The notes under the pieces: generated by a model | The model's database searches: none | The model's input: only the letters and a program-made list of their open reading frames with translations | What the model was told of the DNA's origin: nothing | Origin: Meghimatium bilineatum | Taxonomy: Eukaryota; Mollusca; Gastropoda; Stylommatophora; Philomycidae | DNA length: 64,000 bases | Direction of reading: 5' to 3' | NCBI GenBank assembly: GCA_034231615.1 | Contig: CM067302.1 | Location: forward strand, 9,683,603-9,747,602 | Shown here: piece by piece, positions 10,645-20,463 of the stretch | Numbering within the stretch: the first letter of the stretch is position 1 | Layout: the number at the start of each line of letters is the position of its first letter | Translations under genes and position numbers: made by a program

Positions 10645-11140
10645 ATGAAGACTGAAAGTCACAGTCAGATGTTGATTATATGGTCTGTGAATCTTTGCAG
10701 ATACGAAACCCTAACCCTAATCCTAACCCTAATCCTAACACCAACCTTAACCCTGACTGTTCCAGAAGCCATTCAAGAGTATGAAGACTGAAAGTCTGTT
10801 AGATGTTGATTATATGGTATGTGAATAATTCTAGATACGAAACCCTAACCATAATCCTAACCCCAACCCTAACCCTAACCCCAACCCTAGCCCTAATCCT
10901 AACCCCAACCCAAACCCTAACCTGTTCCAGCAGCCATTCAAGAGTATGAAGTCTCAAAGTCACAGTCAGATGTTGATTATATGGTCTGTGAATCTTTCCA
11001 GATACGAAACCCTAACCCAAATCCTAACCCTAATCCTAACCCCAGCCCTAACCCTGACTGTTCCAGAAGCCAGTCAAGAGTATGAAGACTCAACGTCAGT
11101 CAGATGTTGTTTATATGATCTATGGATCTTTTCAGATACG
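10645..11140. repeat. Telomere-like CCCTAA tracts inside a 133-167-bp repeat
   Basis: Runs of CCCTAACCCTAATCC-type sequence (degenerate TTAGGG) alternate with a unique block that contains CAGATGTTGATTATATGG and GATACGAAACCC. The block recurs at 10700, 10834, 11001 and 11134, giving periods of about 134, 167 and 133. Confidence 0.9.
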
Positions 11141-11469
11141 AAACACTTCTCCCCTTAACCTTTGGTTATCTTCATTTGTTTCATTATTTGTATGTTCAGC
11201 TACCATCTCCAACATAATCGTCTTCACTCAGTAGTAAAGTCGGCCTAATCATGTGCTATCGTGGCTCTCGACAATACAGACCTCCTAGCTGAATTAATTA
11301 GCGCCCAGTTCTTTACGTGTTTTGATTATTGTTTGTTCTTTAGTTGGTTACTATTTATATACGTGGAATCGCATGCAAACAATAGCCAAGACGATTCAAA
11401 GCATATAAATAATAACGCACTAAAAGGCAAACAATAATAAAAATACATAATGAACTGGGTCCAACTTAA
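11141..11469. other. Nothing recognised
   Basis: A+T-rich single-copy sequence with no supported feature. Confidence 0.45.
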
Positions 11470-11650
11470 TTTATCGAACAGGTCGTCTACTGGAGCCCGG
11501 GCGGTCTGGTGCTATCAACCACAGCATTACCCCCAAAACCCTTCTCTGTCATGGGCCATGCGCCTTGCATTTTCCAACGACGTATTTATGTTATCTTTCA
11601 TATCGTCAGCCCATCGTCTTCTTTGTCTGCCCTTTTTCCTCCGCCCAGTG
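11470..11650 (-). pseudogene. LINE C-terminal fragment
   Basis: The reverse strand reads RRKKGRQRRRWADDMKDNI, then NARRMAHDREGFWG before a stop. This is the basic, Arg/Trp-rich end typical of RTE- and CR1-like reverse transcriptases (GRQRKRW..DI...A.DRE.W). Only about 60 codons remain and no catalytic domain. It joins repeat family O directly. Confidence 0.6.
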
Positions 11651-11765
11651 ACTTACGCTAAAATGGCCGACGAACATAGATGTGCTCTGTCACGGTGTCT
11701 GATTAGCGGCTATTCCTTCCCGAAAGTAATGACAACCTAGACAGTAATGTGTCTAGAAATTCCTA
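11651..11765 (+). repeat. Family O repeat, copy 1
   Basis: TGACTTACGCTAAAATGGCC, CCTTCCCGAAAGTAATG and GTGTCTAGAAATTC recur in the same order at 18919-19048. The class is unknown. Confidence 0.6.
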
Positions 11766-11919
11766 ATGTATTATTTGATAAAAGAGACAAAAATGTCACG
11801 ATTTTTTTCCACATGTTACACATTGTCAGCCTATTCCCTTCAACACCCCCAACCTTCTTAAGTCGCTTCCTACAACATGCATGGAAAGAAGACAGTGGTT
11901 ATACTCTTTTCAGCTTGAA

Positions 11920-12255
11920 CTAGAAGTCCAGGCTCCAGTAGATATACTACCTTCCAGCTTAAAGTCCAGGCTCCAGTAGACACACAACCTTCCAGCTTGA
12001 AGTCCAGGCTCCAGTAGACACACTGCCTTCCAGCTTGAAGTCCAGGCTCCAGTAGACACACAACCTTCCAGCTTGAAGTCCAGGCTCCAGTAGACACACT
12101 GCCTTCCAGCTTGAAGTCCAGGCTCCAGTAGACACACTACCTTCCAGCTTAAAGTCCAGGCTCCAGTAGACACACTACCTTCCAGCTTGAAGTATTTGCT
12201 CCAGTAGACACACTGCCTTCCAGCTTGAAGTCCTTGCTCCAGTAGACACATTACC
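11920..12255. repeat. 38-bp tandem array (about 8.5 units)
   Basis: The unit is CCTTCCAGCTTGAAGTCC followed by AGGCTCCAGTAGACACACTA. The last units carry TTTG or CTTG for the second CAGG. Confidence 0.95.
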
Positions 12256-12533
12256 TTCAGAATTTTATATTTCTATTATCTTTATCTGTTTTCCTGTCTT
12301 CATACATTGTCTGGAAATTTTCCGGAAAGATTTTCCGCTTTCGGTTCCAGATGAAGTAGTCATTATATTTACTCTCTTGCTATATGCGGACAATAAGCAG
12401 CATAAAATATCCGCGTTGTGAAAATATCCGCTATTTCAGAAACAGTTGTATTGCTCTGTTTGTGTGTCGCGTCGTTCTAACTGGATAACAAATATTTTTT
12501 TTAAGCTAGGGAAAGTGTGCAGTGATAGTATGC

Positions 12534-12917
12534 AGAGAAAGTGTGCAGAGAAAGTATGCAGAGAAAGTGTGCAGTGATAGTGTGCAGAGAAAGTGTGCAG
12601 TGATAGTGTGCAGAGAAAGTGTGCAGTGATAGTGTGCAGAGAAAGTGTGCAGAGAAAGTGTGCAGAGAAAGTGTGCAGTGATAGTGTGCAGAGAAAGTGT
12701 GAAGAGAAAGTGTGCAGAGAAAGTATGCAGAGAAAGTGTGCAGTGATAGTGTGCAGAGAAAGTGTGCAGTGATAGTGTGCAGAGAAAGTGTGCAGTGATA
12801 GTGTGCAGAGAAAGTGTGCAGAGAAAGTGTGCAGAGAAAGTGTGCAGTGATAGTGTGCAGAGAAAGTGTGCAGAGAAAGTGTGCAGTGATAGTGTGCAGA
12901 GAAAGTGTGCAGAGAAA
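12534..12917. repeat. 13-bp two-type array with exact 169-bp higher-order duplication
   Basis: About 30 units of 13 bp come in two types, AGAGAAAGTGTGC and AGTGATAGTGTGC. A marker variant AGAGAAAGTATGC at 12547 recurs at 12716. The order of types around it also recurs, so a block of 13 units (169 bp) is duplicated. Confidence 0.95.
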
Positions 12918-13290
12918 GGCCTTGTATCTGGTACAGAGAACTATAGAGTAGACGATACAGTTAAACGTCATCATTCCCTATCAGAGACTTGTATCTGGTA
13001 TAGAGAACTATAGAGTAGACGATACAGTTAAACGTCACCATTCCCTATCAGAGGCTGGTATCTGGTACAGAGAACTATAGAGTAGACGATACAGTTAAAC
13101 GTCACCATTCCCTATCAGAGACTTGTATCTGGTACAGAGAACTATAGAGTAGACGATACAGTTAAACGTCACCATTCCCTATCAGAGACTTGTATCTGGT
13201 ACAGAGAACTATAGAGTAGACGATACAGTTAAACGTCACCATTCCCTATCAGAGACTTGTATCTGGTACAGAGATCGATAGATCAGGCGC
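12918..13290. repeat. 67-bp tandem array (about 5.5 units)
   Basis: The unit contains CTTGTATCTGGTACAGAGAA, AGAGTAGACGATACAG and CACCATTCCCTATCAGAGA. It begins where the 13-bp array ends. Confidence 0.95.
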
Positions 13291-13375
13291 TATAACTAAA
13301 CATAAACATTCCGTCATCAAAGGATTGTATCTGGTATCAATATCAATAATCAATAAAACCCATAACCCTTCAGGG

Positions 13376-13610
13376 TCGTAGGGGTACCACATTGGAAGCT
13401 TCAGCACACAGAGTACTCCAGCGAATTCTATCCTCAGCGATGCGGATGAGTGTGGAAATATCTAGCCCTGTCCATTCTTTGATGTTGTCTGTCCATGTCT
13501 TTATTTGCCCTCCTCTGCTTCTTCCACCCTCGACAGTTCCCTGCAGTATTGTTTTTGACAAGGAATCGTGCCTGCACATCCCCTTATCCGAGACTTATTT
13601 TAACTATTAA
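13376..13610 (-). pseudogene. LINE-I C-terminal end
   Basis: About 65 codons on the minus strand: KTILQGTVEGGRSRGGQIKT, then WTDNIKEWTGLDIS and ASNVVPLRP before the stop. This is the basic, Trp-containing C-terminus of a non-LTR retrotransposon that is common in animals. The palm and endonuclease domains are missing. It lies immediately 3' of a LINE-H end on the same strand. The second, worse copy is at 42.2-42.4 kb and ends ASNVAPLRP. Confidence 0.75.
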
Positions 13611-13624
13611 TGACCTGTGTGTGT

Positions 13625-14290
13625 TATTTGTCCATCACAAGTGATGATCATTTTTTACATCCACTTTTTAAAATTCAGTTAGAATTATGTCCATGCCTAA
13701 GAGTTTGTAGATGGCTAATAAACCCTATTCGAGTCGTAAATGTCCTTGGGCAGTTCCGGCAGAGTGACCACTGTAGAAGGTTTTTGGTCTATTGTGACTT
13801 TCTAGATACTCCCCGCTGTTAATTGCTGCATTTCTCTTCTTTTCACAAGATAATGCGCCCTTTTTGACAGTAGAGCGCCATGTAGATCTATTTTGTGTAA
13901 GTTCTTCTCATGTGTCCTGGTCTATTTCAAAGGCTTTCAGTGAGGTCTTTAACGAGCCTTGTAGCACTTCTTGTGGCCACCTTGAGATCGTTTATTCTTC
14001 TCCAGCTCACCATAGAGAAGTATCTTTGGCACGCGATAGTCTGGCATACGTACCAAATGACCTGCCCAACGAATCTGTGTCCGCATCGGGATAGTGTCAA
14101 TGCTAAGGATACCAGCTCTGTCAAGGACAATGCTATCTGGAATCTTGTCTTGCCATCTGATGTTCATAATATTTCTAAGACAAGTTGTGTGAAAGTGATT
14201 GAGTTTCCTCACATGACATCTATGCACAGTCTATGTTTCGGTAGCGTATAACAGTACTGGAAACACTGCTCTGTAAACTTTCAGCTTAGT
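13625..14290 (-). pseudogene. LINE-H 3' portion (thumb to C2H2 tail)
   Basis: The minus strand encodes KLKVYRAVFPVLLYATET (near 14285), then FHTTCLRNIMNIRWQDKIP, TQIRWAGHLVRMPDYRVP and a decayed tail. In the 42.5-kb copy the corresponding tail ends in a C2H2 finger, CPNCPRT...H..H. Here the tail region (13650-13790) has several frameshifts, and a TAG sits inside the ET.TV motif. The catalytic palm is absent. The 3' end AATGATCATCACTTGTGATG matches the family ending. Confidence 0.8.
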
Positions 14291-14345
14291 CTGTTAGTTG
14301 GTTGGTTGCTGATCCAGCGGTCCAAGGGCTCATGCTCTTTGACCT
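14291..14345 (+). repeat. Family N short repeat, copy 1
   Basis: GTTGGTTGGTTGCTGATCC followed by AGCGGTCCAAGGGCTCATG recurs at 59409-59467. It starts exactly where the LINE-H copy is truncated. The class is unknown. Confidence 0.5.
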
Positions 14346-14753
14346 AATGCCATTATACTGCTGGGAAGTCTGTGGATTTTCGGCCCACCCTGGGACAGAG
14401 CCAGATAATTACTATCACACCTCCAGGAAGGTAGGTTTCAACCTATGCACTTGTCCTAGCCATTGTAGCCAAGATAGGCTTCACTGTGCTCATTCCCCAC
14501 CACCAATTGACTACTTGTTGTGCCAAACTTATCTATTCCTCCAGACATGCAACCAAATTTTCAAGTCAAAAGGATTGTCTAGTCCTGAGTAACTGTGCCT
14601 CTGATGGGTCTAAGCCATAGGAAAAAACAGTGCTGTCAGTTTCCTCCTCCCCAGTGCTGCACGGTTCATCTCTGGCTCCCTCCCAACCACAGAGGGGGCA
14701 TAATATATATTCAGATAAACATGAAACACATTTAAACAACAAAATAAACGCAC
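14346..14753. other. Nothing recognised
   Basis: About 400 bp. Two frames of 96 and 69 codons on opposite strands show no family features. Confidence 0.4.
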
Positions 14754-14893
14754 AATTGTATAGATGACGTGCCATGAAGCTTCTCTAAGAAGATAACCTC
14801 AATATAACGGCATGTCATCCACTAAGGTTTTCTGTTGCATGGGTGGTTTGTCTAGTGGGCCATTGGTGAGACCCAAAGACGCAACCACATGCG
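14754..14893 (-). repeat. Family M repeat with conserved hairpin, copy 1
   Basis: About 140 bp. On the minus strand it runs from CGCATG through GGGTCTCACCAATGG and ACAGAAAACCTTAG to CACGTCATCTATACAA. A GATGACATGCC arm pairs with the GGCACGTCATC arm about 55 bp later. Copies are at 33491 and 61403. Confidence 0.7.
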
Positions 14894-15256
14894 TAGCTTA
14901 GTCTGTAGATTAAGATAATTTCTACACCACTTTTTTGACCTATCAACAGAAACACGACACACTACTTTCGGCCTTATATGGGACACTAAACGAGGCTAAT
15001 ATCTAGCCGCCAATCAATGAAAGCAACGAAGTAGACTCTCGTTGTGACGCACATCACGGTAGTGTTCTCCTATATTGTCGATTGGTCAAGAATGGATTCC
15101 AATGTTATGATTTTTACAAGTTACGTGAAACATCTTTTATATAGTTAACTGTGTATCAGAACAGAAGCAGTGATATATGACCTTGTCTAGTTGCACTCAC
15201 AACCACACGGCACTCTCATATAAGTACTCACTGCGCAAAACTGTAATGCAATAGGT
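14894..15256. other. Nothing recognised
   Basis: Single-copy sequence leading into the fold-back. The short GCAAAACTGTAATGCA near 15236 echoes the arm sequence that starts about 35 bp later. Confidence 0.4.
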
Positions 15257-15531
15257 GAAACTTCATACAAGGTAATGCAGTTTTGCTAATTGTACGAAAC
15301 ACGCATAGGCACACACACAAATCGACGTTTCGACCGAAAGGCTTTTATTAAGGATCACAAACACATATAAATAATAAAAAAAAACAAGTAGGGACGACAC
15401 AACCTGCGTTCACATGTAGTAAATTGGTCGAAGTGATAGAAATCAGGTCAAAGGTGACACAAACAGGATGTGTGTATGCCTATGTGTGTTTGGTTCAATT
15501 AGCAAAACTGCATTACCTTGTTTGAAGTTTC
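15257..15531 (-). mobile_element. Penelope-like 3' end inside an inverted repeat
   Basis: Arms 15257-15320 and 15468-15531 are imperfect reverse complements over about 64 bp (GGTAATGCAGTTTTGCTAAT is shared). Between them, the minus strand carries the 3' motif GGTCGAAACGTCG (15322-15334). The same motif is found about 200 bp after the stop codons of the two Penelope-like copies at 43.0 and 58.9 kb. No coding sequence remains. Confidence 0.6.
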
Positions 15532-15651
15532 AACTCTCATATACACAGATGACACAGTCAACAGAGAAACAAATAAAAGCGGATGGGGTTTTGTTATGGC
15601 TGCAGGAATGGCAGTTAAATGTTTCAGAGATCATCGACTCACTCCAATATA

Positions 15652-15921
15652 CTTCTTCTTCTTCTGCGTTCGTTCTCAAACTCCTGCAGATTAGCAGGAT
15701 GTAGTCCGGAGAACGGAATGCGTTGTGTCATGGTTTACTGCTATATCTGCGCCTTTCGGCCTGACACATCCGACTTCAGCATGGTTTTGGGTGACTGACT
15801 ATATGGGATCGGACAGCCAACTCATCCCACAACCTCCTTAGTCGCCTTTTACGACATGCGTGGAAGGTACACAGTGTTGCTATTCTTTTCTCCCCTTTCG
15901 GGCCTCGGCAAAACACGGGCG
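15652..15921 (-). mobile_element. SINE-A copy 3
   Basis: The (TTC)n start, ATTAGCAGGATGTAGTCCGG and the CGCCCGTG end (minus strand) mark a full-length copy. A few bases are missing relative to the copy at 60.8 kb. Confidence 0.85.
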
Positions 15922-16192
15922 AATCCAATATACAAGATTGAGCTTGAAAATTCAAATAGGAGTCACGACCACAGCACTGAATTAGTTGATCACTCGAAAT
16001 AACTAATACATTGATACCCTCAGACACCCAACATATACCCTCAGACCACGATAGTCGGCTGTATAGGTGACCTGTCAGATAAAACGTAACCATGAACTAG
16101 TCTCCGTTTTGCGTGAAATCTTTTGGTTAACCGTGGCTATTTTTTGGCGTGCGACTTTAAGTATGTAAATAGCGACCAATTAAAAGCCAAAC

Positions 16193-16194
<2 letters not shown>

Positions 16195-16262
<68 letters not shown>
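16195..16262. repeat. (TA)n microsatellite
   Basis: About 68 bp of uninterrupted TA. Confidence 0.98.
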
Positions 16263-16265
<3 letters not shown>

Positions 16266-16384
16266 CCTTTATGTACACGTAGTATAGGTATTAATTTGTA
16301 TATTCATATGTGTATGTACGTATTTAGATGTGTAACTGTATGTGAATATGTTTATATTTACATATGTGTGTGCAAATGTGTCAC

Positions 16385-16825
16385 TACTCACCAATATGTT
16401 GTTTGGTTTCACTAGTCACCAATATCTTGCATAATTTCACTAGTCACCAATATCTCGCATAATTTCACTAGTCACCAATATCTTGCATAATTTCACTAGT
16501 CACCAATATCTCGCATAATTTCACTAGTCACCAATATCTTGCTTGATTCGTTTCACTAGTCACCCATATCTCGCATAATTTCACTAGTCACCCATATCTC
16601 GCATAATTTCACTAGTCACCCATATCTCGCATAATTTCACTAGTCACCCATATCTCGCATAATTTCACTAGTCACCCATATCTCGCATAATTTCACTAGT
16701 CACCCATATCTCGCATAATTTCACTAGTCACCCATATCTCGCATAATTTCACTAGTCACCCATATCTCGCATAATTTCACTAGTCACCAATATCTTGCAT
16801 GGTTTCACTAGTCACCAATATCTTT
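16385..16825. repeat. 28-bp tandem array (about 16 units)
   Basis: Unit TTTCACTAGTCACCCATATC followed by TCGCATAA. Two blocks differ at ACCAATATC versus ACCCATATC. The middle block is nearly uniform, so it spread recently. Confidence 0.95.
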
Positions 16826-16885
16826 CTTTTATCAATGCTAACTCCCATGCCATATCTCCGACTAACTTCTTCCAACTTTGTGTGG

Positions 16886-17048
16886 GTTTATGAAGTTCAT
16901 GGGTTTATGAAGTTCATGGGTTTATGGAGTTCATGGGTTTATGAAGTTCATGGGTTTATGAAGTTCATGGGTTTATGAAGTTCATGGGTTTATGAAGTTC
17001 ATGGGTTTATGAAGTTCATGGGTTTATGAAGTTCATGGGTTTATGGAT
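16886..17048. repeat. 17-bp tandem array (about 9.5 units)
   Basis: Unit GTTCATGGGTTTATGAA, with a single A-to-G variant unit. Confidence 0.98.
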
Positions 17049-17544
17049 AGATGGATAATTAGTGTAAAGAATCAATTATGCATAAATCTGCCTACGTCTT
17101 CCTTGAACATCCATGAATCTCGTGAACCACAGATCATCGAAGAACCAGACATTGGGCAATTATTGTCAAATCTAGCCCAAAAATATAGATTTCAAGAAGG
17201 GCGGTTTCCTAAATCTGGTTGAGACATCACGGCTACTTACAGATAATGACAACACTCAGACAGATCGATAAAGTAGATTTCGGATTGAACCGGAAGTCTG
17301 TTCAATCGCTGCTCTAAGTGACCGATCATCAGTTTTCACGGTCAGCGTGTTCTTTCCTGATAGAGAAAATTGGAGCAAGCGTCGCTGGTCAATTGTTTAA
17401 ACAGTTTTCCCGCGCTTTAAGCGATGGGAATCGTCGAATAGTTTCTAGATAGAGTGATAAACAAGTAATGAAGCAGATCTGTAAATCAAGGGGATGGAAA
17501 GATTTGGTTTGCATGTGTCTATCAAACCTTCATGATTTGCTGTC
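17049..17544. other. Nothing recognised
   Basis: About 500 bp of single-copy sequence with no supported frame. Confidence 0.4.
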
Positions 17545-17700
17545 GTAGATGTTAAACTGTTTACTTTGTGCTCAAGGGGTCGCGGTTTCGAATCCTGCTC
17601 GTGACTTGTTTATAAAGTGGATTTTATCGGAAATCCCTGGGATTATCACCTGAAACGTTAGTGTTAAATGAGTGGTACTTTCAGCAGGTGATGTGTCGCT
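17545..17700 (+). mobile_element. SINE-P head (tRNA-like)
   Basis: GTCGCGGTTTCGAATCCTGC is a box B-like segment. CCTGGGATTATCACCTGAAA and AGTGTTAAATGAGTGG follow. The same order is found at 57186-57360 and, inverted, at 4250-4450. The 3' half continues straight into the tandem array that repeats it. Confidence 0.6.
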
Positions 17701-18240
17701 TGAAGCTATAGTGTTAAATGAGTGGTACTTTCAGCAGGTGATGTGTCGCTTGAAGCTATAGTGTTAAATGAGTGGTACTTTCAGCAGGTGATGTGTTGCT
17801 TGAAGCTATGGTGTTAAATGAGTGGTACTACTTTCAGCAGGTGATGTGTTTCTTGAAGCTATGGTGTTAAATGAGTGGTACTTTCAGCAGGTGATGTGTC
17901 GCTTGAAGCTATAGTGTTAAATGAGTGGTACTACTTTCAGCAGGTGATGTGTTTCTTGAAGCTATGGTGTTAAATGAGTGGTACTACTTTCAGCAGGTGA
18001 TGTGTTTCTTGAAGCTATGGTGTTAAATGAGTGGTACTACTTTCAGCAGGTGATGTGTTTCTTGAAGCTATGGTGTTAAATGAGTGGTACTACTTTCAGC
18101 AGGTGATGTGTTTCTTGAAGCTATGGTGTTAAATGAGTGGTACTTTCAGCACGTGATGTGTTGCTTGAAGATATGGTATTATACGAGTGGTACTTTTAAT
18201 AAGTAATGTGTCGCTTGAAGCTATGGTGTTATATGCTATG
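17640..18240. repeat. 50/53-bp array derived from SINE-P
   Basis: The 50-bp unit (GCTATAGTGTTAAATGAGTG, GTACTTTCAGCAGGTGATGT, GTCGCTTGAA) has a 53-bp form with an added ACT. The unit corresponds to the part of SINE-P just after TGAAAC. The unexpanded 57.2-kb copy has one diverged instance (GTGATACTTTAGGC). Confidence 0.9.
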
Positions 18241-18424
18241 AGTGGTTCAGTATGGGACAGAAAAGGGAATTTATATGAATCAGGAAAATGATCACAATCA
18301 TGTGACCATTAGGTCAATGCTAACTATATGTGGGACTTATTCAACAACTGAATCGTCCATCAGAGCGTTACATGGATATACTTCCATGGTCATGCTGGGG
18401 TCAGATGAAACGAGAGAACCGATT

Positions 18425-18745
18425 TATTAGCAGTCAATGCAGCGATAGATGACACACGAGATAAGGCAGACTTGATCAAGGCAGTAATACATTCATTTCA
18501 AGATGCAGATGATGTCAATGAGGTTGAGAACGTACACATTCAGAGAATGTTAGAAATGGGAGTATCTAGAGGAGAGGGAAGGAAAGTAAATTTTGTGGAA
18601 AGTCCCGAAGATCACACAATCAACACCTGACTGGGACTCTGAGTCTACATACACTGGAATAGCTGATGGGACGGAAGTCGGAGCACTTATGGGAATACCC
18701 CACGTGCCGTGAAGCTAGTTTCTAATCAAGAAACAATAATTAACT
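18425..18745 (+). repeat. Family G fragment, copy 1, ancient coding sequence
   Basis: A plus-strand frame of about 60 codons (DKADLIKAVIHSFQDADDVN.., ending ESPEDHTINT) is followed by ADGTEVGALMGIPHVP in another frame. The segment from CCCGAAGATCAC to TCTAATCAAGAA is shared with 51850-52010 and the last part with 61690-61812. All three would end in a G-T/A-x-x-R/G-A-x-M-G-M/I-P-type peptide. I do not recognise the family. It looks like the decayed 3' end of a transposon open frame. Confidence 0.45.
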
Positions 18746-18918
18746 ATAATGTTGATATTCTATGCACAGGCTTTTGATAAATGACACTTTTTATATGATA
18801 AATGTGATAAAAGCAATAATGTAGTTTTTTTTCCTTCTTTGTGTTTGAAAATTGTATAATGTTAGTCATTCCTGTGAAAAGTTTACAGTAATTAAATTAC
18901 TATTATACAGCAATTTGA

Positions 18919-19048
18919 ATGACTTCCGCCAAAATGGCCGACGAAAATGAATGTGTTTTCCTTACGGCGTCATTTTCGGGAGAAAAACGGATATTCCTCC
19001 CGAAAGAAACGGCAACCTACGGGAGTAAAGTGCCTAGAAATTCAGAAT
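18919..19048 (+). repeat. Family O repeat, copy 2
   Basis: TGACTTCCGCCAAAATGGCC, CCTCCCGAAAGAAACGG and GTGCCTAGAAATTC match copy 1 at 11651. It has about 15 extra bases in the middle. Confidence 0.6.
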
Positions 19049-19065
19049 GGATACAGTAAACAGTG

Positions 19066-19187
<122 letters not shown>

Positions 19188-19499
19188 GGTGAAACTTGTG
19201 TATTTAAAGGGATAGAAGAGGTTTCAGTGGTACGATGGACCAGTGACATCGAAGAATGTATGCGCGTCTATGGCCAATGCAGGTCTGTTTGCCCAGAATA
19301 GAGGTGTTCAGTGTAGCAACGATGAAGACAATGTTCTGGAAAGAATGTGTCACTTGATATATATATATATATAGCAAGTAGTTCAACTATAAGACATGCC
19401 ATAAACATGAAGTAAAAGCCCAATACATGTAAATGAAAATGATATATAACATGTATAGGGCGTATATGATATTGTATATTAAGATTTCTCTCACGCACT
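19188..19499. other. Nothing recognised apart from a short (TA)n
   Basis: A 20-bp TA run near 19353. Otherwise single-copy A+T-rich sequence. Confidence 0.4.
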
Positions 19500-19765
19500 G
19501 CAGCATCGATTCTAGCTCCTCGGAGACTACAACCCGTGATCGCTCAGCTTGGTACACCCAGATCACTGCTGGCATCACTAAATTTGAAAAAAAAAGAGAA
19601 CATTGCCGGCAATTTTCAAGCGACTTTTCAAGCGACGGAAGCGGAAAGACAAATACAAAAACTCTCCTACTCGGAACCCTCTACACTCTGCATGCACTGC
19701 AAAGGAAATTTCCTGGCACAAATCGGACTCATCGGGCATCTACGAACTCACAAACCAAATTAGAC
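19500..19765 (+). pseudogene. LINE tail with C2H2 finger, LINE-H relative
   Basis: The plus strand encodes TTTRDRSAWYTQITAGITKF, then, after frame changes, a C2H2 finger with CMHCKGNF and GLIGHLRTH before the stop. Order and spacing match the LINE-H tail at 42.5 kb (CPNCPRTF..GLISHLRTH), but the nucleotide sequence has diverged too far for the same subfamily. In this class of non-LTR element the finger sits at the extreme C-terminus, after the reverse transcriptase. It is 5'-truncated and frameshifted around 19590-19620. Confidence 0.65.
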
Positions 19766-19913
19766 ATTCACAAACAGTTTTCCTTTTCTACTTGTTCATC
19801 ACATTTTTATTATATTTTCATGCAATGCACATCTTCGCTTGCGAAGGAGGAACATCATCGTATTTAGATACTGGAAGCATTAATGATGAAACTGTGCTTC
19901 AAGCCTTGTCTGT

Positions 19914-20310
19914 CTTCTTCTTCGACCATTTTCCTATGCTCAGAAGTCTAAGCAGGAATGTGGGCCACCTCCATGAATTCAGTCGTCAGAATAAGGTCCT
20001 TACGTTTGCCCCACAACTTCACCTTCAGATCTGCCTCTTGGGGCAATATTTTAGTTCTCAAGTCACTGTTGATTGGACATGTCTGCAGAATGTTTTCTAG
20101 AGTCTGAGGACTCTTTTGACATAGACATTGGTTAGTTTGGACCACCTTTATTTTGTGGAGATGTGCTTCTAATCTACAATGTCCGGCGGGGAGCCTAAAA
20201 ATTGTGGTTTGCTGTGATCTGCTAAGCTTTAGAATGGGTCCTGTAGAAATGCTGCCTGTTCTTTGACTAGAGGTATGTTTGTATTTTTTGTTGTTGAGAG
20301 TTTTGATTCA
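19914..20310 (-). pseudogene. LINE-J 3' end, Cys/His C-terminal domain and (GAA)n tail
   Basis: The minus strand reads TTIFRLPAGHCRLEAHLHKI, then QCLCQKSPQTLENILQTCP and continues for about 45 codons to a stop at 19948. The CxC..H/N..C pattern after a FRLRTGH-type motif is the C-terminal zinc domain of I/Jockey-type LINEs, downstream of RNase H. A stop lies just upstream (about 20310), so the rest is lost. The 3' untranslated end runs into TCGAAGAAGAAGA, a (GAA)n tail. The sister copy is at 62.1 kb. Confidence 0.75.
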
Positions 20311-20431
20311 ATCAGTGATATTCTGTGATGGAACTGTTTATTGGAATTCATAGCAAATTCATGGAATTTGCAGGTGAAAAGAAGTGAGTTATGTCACAAT
20401 GAGCCAGTCTTTCACCTGCCTCATTTCCTCC

Positions 20432-20463
<32 letters not shown>

